Of a stretch of DNA of 64,000 nt, positions 59,518 through 64,000 are shown piece by piece. How positions within the stretch are numbered: position 1 is the first letter of the stretch; each line of letters begins with the position of its first letter. The notes below the pieces were generated by a model. The model worked only from the letters and a program-made list of their open reading frames with translations, made no database searches and had not been told where the DNA came from. A program made the translations under genes and the position numbers. Origin of the DNA: Streptomyces sp. 378. Lineage in GTDB: Bacteria; Actinomycetota; Actinomycetes; Streptomycetales; Streptomycetaceae. The stretch is from the NCBI RefSeq assembly GCF_030124145.1, contig NZ_JASKMS010000002.1, positions 1 to 64,000 of the forward strand. Direction: 5' to 3'.

Positions 59518-60839
59518 TGTGCCGTACGGGCGGCGTGCCGGAGCCCGCCGGGACGGGAGGCGAGGCGAGCACGGACGCGGCCTTCACAGCGCTGCTGGAG
59601 GACAGCGTGGAGGACCTGTACGAGTACGCGCCGTGCGGTTACCTGTCCACTCTGATGGACGGCACCATCGCCAAGATCAACAGCACCCTGCTGGACTGGC
59701 TCGGTCTGGATCGTGAGGCCGTGGCGGGCCGCAAGCGTTTCACGGACCTGCTCACCGTCGGCGGGAAGCTGTACCACGAGACGCACTTCGCTCCGCTGCT
59801 GCGCATGCAGGGTGAGCTGCGGGGGATCGCCCTGGAGCTGCGGCGCGGCGACGGCGGCAGGCTGCCGGTGCTGGTCTCCGCCGTGATCAAGTACGGGACC
59901 GAGGGCGAGCCCCTGCTGATCCGTATCACCGTCTTCGACGCCTCGGACCGCCGCGCCTACGAGAAGGAACTCCTGCACCGTCGGCAGGAGGCCGAGCGGG
60001 CCCGCGCCGAAGCGGACGAGGCCCGGCGGCAGGCCGAGGCCGACCGGGCCAGGCTGGCCGAGGCGCTCGCCGTCCTGCAGCGCTCCCTGGTACCGGACTC
60101 ACTGCCCGCCGTGCCGGGCGTGGAGACGGCCGTCCACTACCACACGGCCGCGCCGGACCAGCTCGGCGGCGACTTCTACGACCTCTTCCCGGTCGCCGGC
60201 GACCGGTGGGCCTTCTTCCTCGGCGACGTGTGCGGCAAGGGCCCGGAGGCCGCCTCCCTGACGTCGCTGACCCGCTACACCCTGCGCGCCGCGGCCCACC
60301 ACGACCCGGATCCGACCTCGGCGCTGACCACGCTGAACGCCGTCCTGCACGAGCGCTACACCGCCGACGGAGACCCCCGGTACTGCACCTGCATCTTCGG
60401 GATCATCGAGCCGGGCGGCCAGCACGGGCCGACGACCGTGCGTCTCGCCTCCGGCGGCCACCCGCCGGCGCTCGTACTGCGCTCCGACGGCAGCGCCGAG
60501 TTCCTGCCCACCCCCGGCGGGCTGCTCATCGGCATCGTCCCCGGCGCCCCCATCGGCACCGCCGAGACCGTCCTCGCCCCCGGCGACACGGTCGTGCTGT
60601 ACACCGACGGCCTCACCGAGGCCCGCGTCGGCGCCGGCCGCGACGACCTGTACGGCGAGGACGCCCTGCACGCCTTCGCCGCCGACCACGCTCCCGCCGC
60701 ACCGCGCGAGGCCATCACCGCACTCACCGGGCTGCTCCAGAGCTTCGGCGACGGTCTCGACGACGACACCGCCCTGCTCGCCCTCGGTGTTCCCGCCGCA
60801 CCTTCCCCCCTGGGCCCCGAGACGGGTCACGCCTCATGA
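59517..60839 (+). CDS. rsbP: PAS-PP2C (SpoIIE) phosphatase, RsbP-like
   Basis: The product is 440 aa. An N-terminal PAS domain (LYEYAPCGYLSTLMDGTIAKINSTLLDWLG at 25-55, ending IRITVFDASDRRAYEKEL) is followed by a coiled coil (ELLHRRQEAERARAEADEARRQAEADRARLAEAL) and a SpoIIE-type PP2C domain: GGDFYDLFPVAGDRWAFFLGDVCGKGPEAA near 220, ASGGHPPALVL near 310, and GDTVVLYTDGLTEAR near 355. The metal-binding Asp residues are present. It should dephosphorylate the STAS protein encoded next. It is coupled to the RsbQ-like gene (TGATG) and overlaps the STAS gene (ATGA). Confidence 0.92.
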   Translation: MCRTGGVPEPAGTGGEASTDAAFTALLEDSVEDLYEYAPCGYLSTLMDGTIAKINSTLLDWLGLDREAVAGRKRFTDLLTVGGKLYHETHFAPLLRMQGELRGIALELRRGDGGRLPVLVSAVIKYGTEGEPLLIRITVFDASDRRAYEKELLHRRQEAERARAEADEARRQAEADRARLAEALAVLQRSLVPDSLPAVPGVETAVHYHTAAPDQLGGDFYDLFPVAGDRWAFFLGDVCGKGPEAASLTSLTRYTLRAAAHHDPDPTSALTTLNAVLHERYTADGDPRYCTCIFGIIEPGGQHGPTTVRLASGGHPPALVLRSDGSAEFLPTPGGLLIGIVPGAPIGTAETVLAPGDTVVLYTDGLTEARVGAGRDDLYGEDALHAFAADHAPAAPREAITALTGLLQSFGDGLDDDTALLALGVPAAPSPLGPETGHAS

Positions 60840-61168
60840 AGCCTCTCGCCCTCAGACAGCACGCCACCGCGACCGGCCCCGTTCTGCGCGTGACCGGCGA
60901 CCTGGACTACGATCAGGCCCCCGTACTGCGCGGCAGGCTGGACCAGCTCTCCCTGGCACCGGGGCAGTGTCTGGTCCTGGACCTGGCCGGCCTCGAGTTC
61001 TGTGATTCCTCGGGCATCACCGCGCTCCTCGCCGCCCGGCAGCACGCCCTGGCCGCCGGGGCCGACATCGTCCTGGCCGCCGTACCGGCGAACCTGCTGC
61101 GCGTCCTCACCCTGGTCGGTCTCGATCAGGTCTTCACCCTGCGCCCGGACTCCAGCGCCGCGTCATGA
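60836..61168 (+). CDS. rsbV: STAS domain anti-sigma factor antagonist
   Basis: The product is 110 aa with a single STAS domain. The phosphorylation-site loop is LAGLEFCDSSGITALLAA near residue 53, where the second Ser of DSSG is the usual phosphoacceptor. The N-terminal strand LRVTGDLDYDQAPVLRGRL is also typical. When dephosphorylated it would bind an anti-sigma kinase (RsbW type) and free a sigma factor. No kinase or sigma gene is adjacent, so the partner is elsewhere. It overlaps the phosphatase gene by 4 bases. Confidence 0.9.
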   Translation: MKPLALRQHATATGPVLRVTGDLDYDQAPVLRGRLDQLSLAPGQCLVLDLAGLEFCDSSGITALLAARQHALAAGADIVLAAVPANLLRVLTLVGLDQVFTLRPDSSAAS

Positions 61169-61270
61169 CCCGTCCTGGCCGGCGGCCCGGACGAACACCG
61201 GCTTGAGGTGCTTCCCCGGCAGCGCGGCCGGCAGGTCCTCCCAGTCGATGACAGGGGAGACGACCTTCCC
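61163..61270 (-). pseudogene. C-terminal remnant of an unrecognised gene
   Basis: The minus strand reads GKVVSPVIDWEDLPAALPG then KHLKPVFVRAAG and a stop, a coding-like C-terminus without the rest of its gene. Upstream of it the opposite strand turns into an aldo/keto reductase fragment. I cannot name the family. The boundary is approximate. Confidence 0.35.
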
Positions 61271-61275
61271 GGGTC

Positions 61276-61680
61276 GATCGCGCCCGTCGCGGCCGTCCAG
61301 AACCACTTCCACGCCGGGCAGCGCGACGACGCCCGGCTCCTGGCCGCCTGCGAGGAGGCCGGCATCGCCTTCGTACCGTTCTTCCCGCTGGGAGGCGGCA
61401 TGAGCGACCTCAGCGGTGACGGTATGACCAAGGTGGCGCACCGACACGGGGTGAGCGTCCCGCAGATCGCCCTTGCCTGGCTGCTGGCGTCCTCCCCCGT
61501 CACGCTGGCCATCCCCGGCACGGGCTCCCTCACCCACCTGGAGGAGAACACGGCCGCCCGGTCGATCACCCTCACCCCGCAAGACCTCTCCGACCTCGCC
61601 CGACGCACCGGCAGGGAGCGCCTCCACCTCGCTCCCCTGCGCCCGCGACGGCCCCTGCCCGCACGCGCGGCGTGGCGGGC
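61276..61680 (+). pseudogene. 5'-truncated aldo/keto reductase remnant
   Basis: The second half of an aldo/keto reductase is readable: VAAVQNHFHAGQRDDARLLAACEEAGIAFVPFFPLGGG, VAHRHGVSVPQIALAWLLASSPVTLAIPGTG, LEENTAARSITLTPQDLSDLAR. The N-terminal half with the catalytic Tyr/Asp/Lys/His is missing. The fragment starts directly at a junction with another truncated gene on the other strand, so this is a deletion scar and not a functional enzyme. Confidence 0.7.
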
Positions 61681-61689
61681 GGCCAACGC

Positions 61690-63204
61690 TCAGGTCTGCC
61701 GGGCGTGCACAGGGCTGTGGGCGACATCGTCCGGGCACCGGCGGTGCGGCTTCCTCATCCGCCGGTCGCGCCGCCAGTCGTAGGCCGCGAGGGCCAGGGA
61801 CGCGGCCATCCCGACGAGCCCGGCGACCATCGCGAGGAAGAGGGCACCGCGGTAGTCGCCGCTCCTGCTGCCGAGCACCAGGTAGAAGAGGCCGGGCAGC
61901 GTGGCGGTGCCCACCGCGGCGCCCAGGCGCTGCCCGGTCTGCAGGGCGCCGCCCGCCGCTCCGGCCATGTGCACGGGCACATCGCGCAGCGTCATGGTGA
62001 TGTTGGGCGAGATCACGCACCCGCCGCCGACCCCGCCGAGGAACAGGACCGGGGCGGCGATCCAGGGGGCGATGTCGAGGGGCGCGAAGCGCAGCAGCAG
62101 CGCGGTGCCGCCCAGCCCGAGGATGACACCGGTGAGCCCGCCCACGGTGAGCAGGCGGCCCAGCCGGTCCACGAGGCGCCCGGAGACCGCGGCGGCCAGG
62201 GCCGAGCCGAGGGCGAAGGGAGTGACCGCGAGACCCGACATGAGCGGGGAGAAGCCCAGGCCGTGCTGGTAGAAGAGGGCGAAGACCAGCCAGACGCCGC
62301 TGAAGCCGATGAAGTACAACGTGCCGACACCCGCCCCGACGGCGTAGCCGCGCACGGTGGTGAACAGACGCGGGTCGAGCAGCGGCTGCGTCCCGCGGTT
62401 CAGCAGGCGGTGCTGCCGACGGATGAAGACGAACAGCAGCCCGGCACCGGCCGGGAACAGCCACCACAGCCGGGTGAGGCCGCCGGTCTCCGCCTGGACC
62501 AGCGGGTACATGAGCGCGAGAACGCCGAGGCCGAGGAGCAGGACACCGGGCAGGTCGACGTGTTCGCGGCCGGAGCGCCGGGTGCGGGGCAGCAGGCGGC
62601 GGCCGAGCAGCACCGCGAGGATGCCGATGGGGACGTTGACGTAGAAGATCCACCGCCAGCCCTGGGGCCCGTCGGCCAGGGCGAGGATCAGGCCGCCGGC
62701 GAGGGGGCCGACGGCGGAGGAGATGCCGACGGTGGCGCCGAAGAAGCCGAAGGCCCGGCCGCGCTCCCCGCCGCGGAACATCTGCTGGATGAGCGCGGAG
62801 TTCTGCGGGGCCATGAAGCCGGCCGCCAGGCCCTGGGCGAGCCGGGCCACCACCAGCAAGGTGATGGTGGGGGCCGCCCCGCAGGCCGCGCTGAAGAGCA
62901 CGAAGCCGCTGAGGGCGAGCAGGAAGATGCGGCGCCGGTCCAGGGCGTCACCGAGCCGGCCCGCGGTGACGAGGGCGAGGCCGAAGGAGAGGGCGTAGCC
63001 GGACACCACCCACTGCACCTCGGCCGCGGAGGCGTGCAGCTGTTTCTGGACGGTGGGCAGGGCGACCGCCACGATCGACACGTCCAGCAGGCTCATGAAG
63101 CCGGCCACCAGCGTGACCCACAGGGCCCGCCACCGGTTGGGGTCCGGTTCGTGGCCGTCCTCGTGCCCGCCCCGGCTCCGGCCGCCCGCCGCCGACGTCG
63201 TCAC
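61690..63204 (-). CDS. DHA2 family (EmrB/QacA-type) MFS drug exporter
   Basis: The product is 504 aa with 14 predicted membrane segments. The DHA2 signatures are LLDVSIVAVALPTVQKQLHAS near residue 40, the loop AGRLGDALDRRRIFLLAL near 87, and FGATVGISSAVGPLAGG near 160 (motif C). Members export dyes, biocides and antibiotics. No TetR or MarR repressor is adjacent. The start is GTG 63204 with GAGAGGAG upstream. Its C-terminus meets the aldo/keto reductase remnant convergently. Confidence 0.9.
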   Translation of the reverse strand: MTTSAAGGRSRGGHEDGHEPDPNRWRALWVTLVAGFMSLLDVSIVAVALPTVQKQLHASAAEVQWVVSGYALSFGLALVTAGRLGDALDRRRIFLLALSGFVLFSAACGAAPTITLLVVARLAQGLAAGFMAPQNSALIQQMFRGGERGRAFGFFGATVGISSAVGPLAGGLILALADGPQGWRWIFYVNVPIGILAVLLGRRLLPRTRRSGREHVDLPGVLLLGLGVLALMYPLVQAETGGLTRLWWLFPAGAGLLFVFIRRQHRLLNRGTQPLLDPRLFTTVRGYAVGAGVGTLYFIGFSGVWLVFALFYQHGLGFSPLMSGLAVTPFALGSALAAAVSGRLVDRLGRLLTVGGLTGVILGLGGTALLLRFAPLDIAPWIAAPVLFLGGVGGGCVISPNITMTLRDVPVHMAGAAGGALQTGQRLGAAVGTATLPGLFYLVLGSRSGDYRGALFLAMVAGLVGMAASLALAAYDWRRDRRMRKPHRRCPDDVAHSPVHARQT

Positions 63205-63405
63205 TTGGGCTCCTCTCACCAGGCACGCACCCGGCGAACCAAGTTCCCCGCCGGGTCTCGGGCACACACCGCGCCCGAGAGGGCGACCACCGTCCCACCC
63301 TGAGCGCCCGTGCCTCACGTTGCGTGACCGACCGGGGCGCCGCGCAAGGCCCCGTCCGCACGGGACTCGCCTTCTGGGAGGCGTGGCGACACCCCAGCTC
63401 AAGGG

Positions 63406-63693
63406 GTGCGACGGAGTGCGAGATCCGCAAGGTGCGGACGGGGCCGACGGCGTCGGCTGCCCTCCGGTGAGGTGCACGCGTGGGAGCCGGGCCGCAACGA
63501 GACGGTCTGCGGCCTGTCCCTCAGCCGCTCCCGGCTGGTCCGGTTCCCGCACGTCGAGTGGCCGGACACCTTCCCGGAGTCGGGCGGCGCGGCCGACCGG
63601 GTGCAGCGGCAGTGCCCGCGCTGCGCCTCGGTGGCGGGACGCAGGGGCTCCGATGCCCGCCCGCGGTGGCACCGCACCCGTCCTCGCCCGTGA
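63406..63693 (+). CDS. small conserved hypothetical protein with Cys motif, 95 aa
   Basis: The core reads EVHAWEPGRNETVCGLSLSRSRLVRFPHVEWPDTFPESGG, followed by QCPRCASVAG, a pattern I recognise from many Streptomyces genomes as a short uncharacterised protein. The single Cys in ETVCGL and the CPRC pair could form a zinc knuckle. Function is unknown. The start (GTG 63406) is weakly supported; the first 20 residues are Arg-rich and may not be real, so the conserved part begins near 63463. Confidence 0.6.
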   Translation: MRRSARSARCGRGRRRRLPSGEVHAWEPGRNETVCGLSLSRSRLVRFPHVEWPDTFPESGGAADRVQRQCPRCASVAGRRGSDARPRWHRTRPRP

Positions 63694-63726
63694 GGCCCGT
63701 CGCGCTCCGCCCCGCCCCGGGCACAC

Positions 63727-63909
63727 ACCGTACCGGCCCCGGTGGTCCTGGCCGAACGGAGCCGAGCCCACGACCCGCTGCGCGCCGTGACCGCCGCACG
63801 CCGACTCCTGCCCGGCGCGCGTCGCCACCCTGCCCGGCGCCTCGCACCCTTCCCTCCCCACCGAACGGCCGAGGAACTGGACCGGCTGCTGAGGGAACTC
63901 CCGGCCTGA
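63727..63909 (+). pseudogene. C-terminal alpha/beta hydrolase remnant with frameshifts
   Basis: The plus strand reads TVPAPVVLAERSRAHDPLRAV, then RRLLPGA. After one frame change it reads RVATLPGASHPSLPT (with the catalytic-type His), and after another it reads AEELDRLLRELPA-stop. This is the last 60 residues of an alpha/beta hydrolase with two frameshifts and no N-terminal part. It is nonfunctional. Confidence 0.5.
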
Positions 63910-64000
63910 AGCCCAGCGGGACCGCGTCCGCGTGTCCGGGGCGCGGGGCCCGCGGCACCGGCCGCCCTCCGTCAACCGCGCTCCCGTCCGTCGCACACCG

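Overview
The window reads as chromosome of a Streptomyces-type actinomycete. GC is very high throughout, GTG starts are common, several genes look leaderless (a TAnnnT hexamer 6-8 bases before the start codon), and the families present are typical of the genus: FUSC exporters, an ECF41 sigma factor, a PASTA-less Ser/Thr kinase, the rhaEW-type rhamnose pathway, and SpoIIE/STAS regulators. I see no rRNA, tRNA, CRISPR array, IS element or phage gene. Coordinates of promoters and operators were read by eye.

Layout. 0.1-13 kb is mixed housekeeping and accessory genes: an SDR, a PHP phosphoesterase, a HAD hydrolase, two FUSC-family exporters, an epimerase, a ROK regulator, a phosphotransferase, an FBP zinc-finger protein and a secreted lactonase. 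13.1-18.8 kb holds a DUF2470 gene under an apparent iron box, a decayed TetR/CYP102-like P450 pair, a CxxC-pentapeptide protein, an ECF41 sigma factor, a PIG-L deacetylase and a prolyl aminopeptidase. 18.9-31.7 kb is a complete L-rhamnose locus: LacI repressor, secreted BNR/PL42-like enzyme, mutarotase, ABC importer (rhaS, rhaQ, rhaP, rhaT), and divergently rhaI, rhaEW and rhaB. The lactate-oxidation operon lutABC follows directly (31.8-34.7 kb). It can finish the pathway, since rhaEW delivers DHAP plus lactate.

34.7-38.6 kb is a TetR/SDR regulatory pair sharing three copies of AAACCGATCGGTTT and flanking a MoxR-VWA operon. 38.7-46.7 kb is accessory metabolism: an MDR reductase, a cupin, a PLP dehydratase with a YheO/DauR-type regulator, an ECF sigma factor beside a His/Met-rich membrane protein, an SDR, a methyltransferase and a VOC protein. 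46.8-52.1 kb looks metal-controlled: a GNAT gene behind a Nur-like palindrome, then a Zur-like box in front of a NikA/CntA-like binding protein, a fused two-domain permease and an MFS exporter, with no ATPase gene. 52.5-57 kb has a Ser/Thr kinase and a cobalamin-riboswitch-controlled cbiMNQO cobalt importer. 57-61.2 kb has an orphan AGAT/StrB1-type amidinotransferase and a compact RsbQ-RsbP-like plus STAS stress module. 61.2-64 kb carries gene remnants, a DHA2 drug exporter and a small conserved protein.

A recurring theme is deletion scars. At about 14.25, 34.9 and 61.27 kb two truncated or foreign genes abut head to head or head to tail, and there are frameshifted remnants near 58.5 and 63.8 kb. 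The region looks like a chromosome segment that is actively being eroded.
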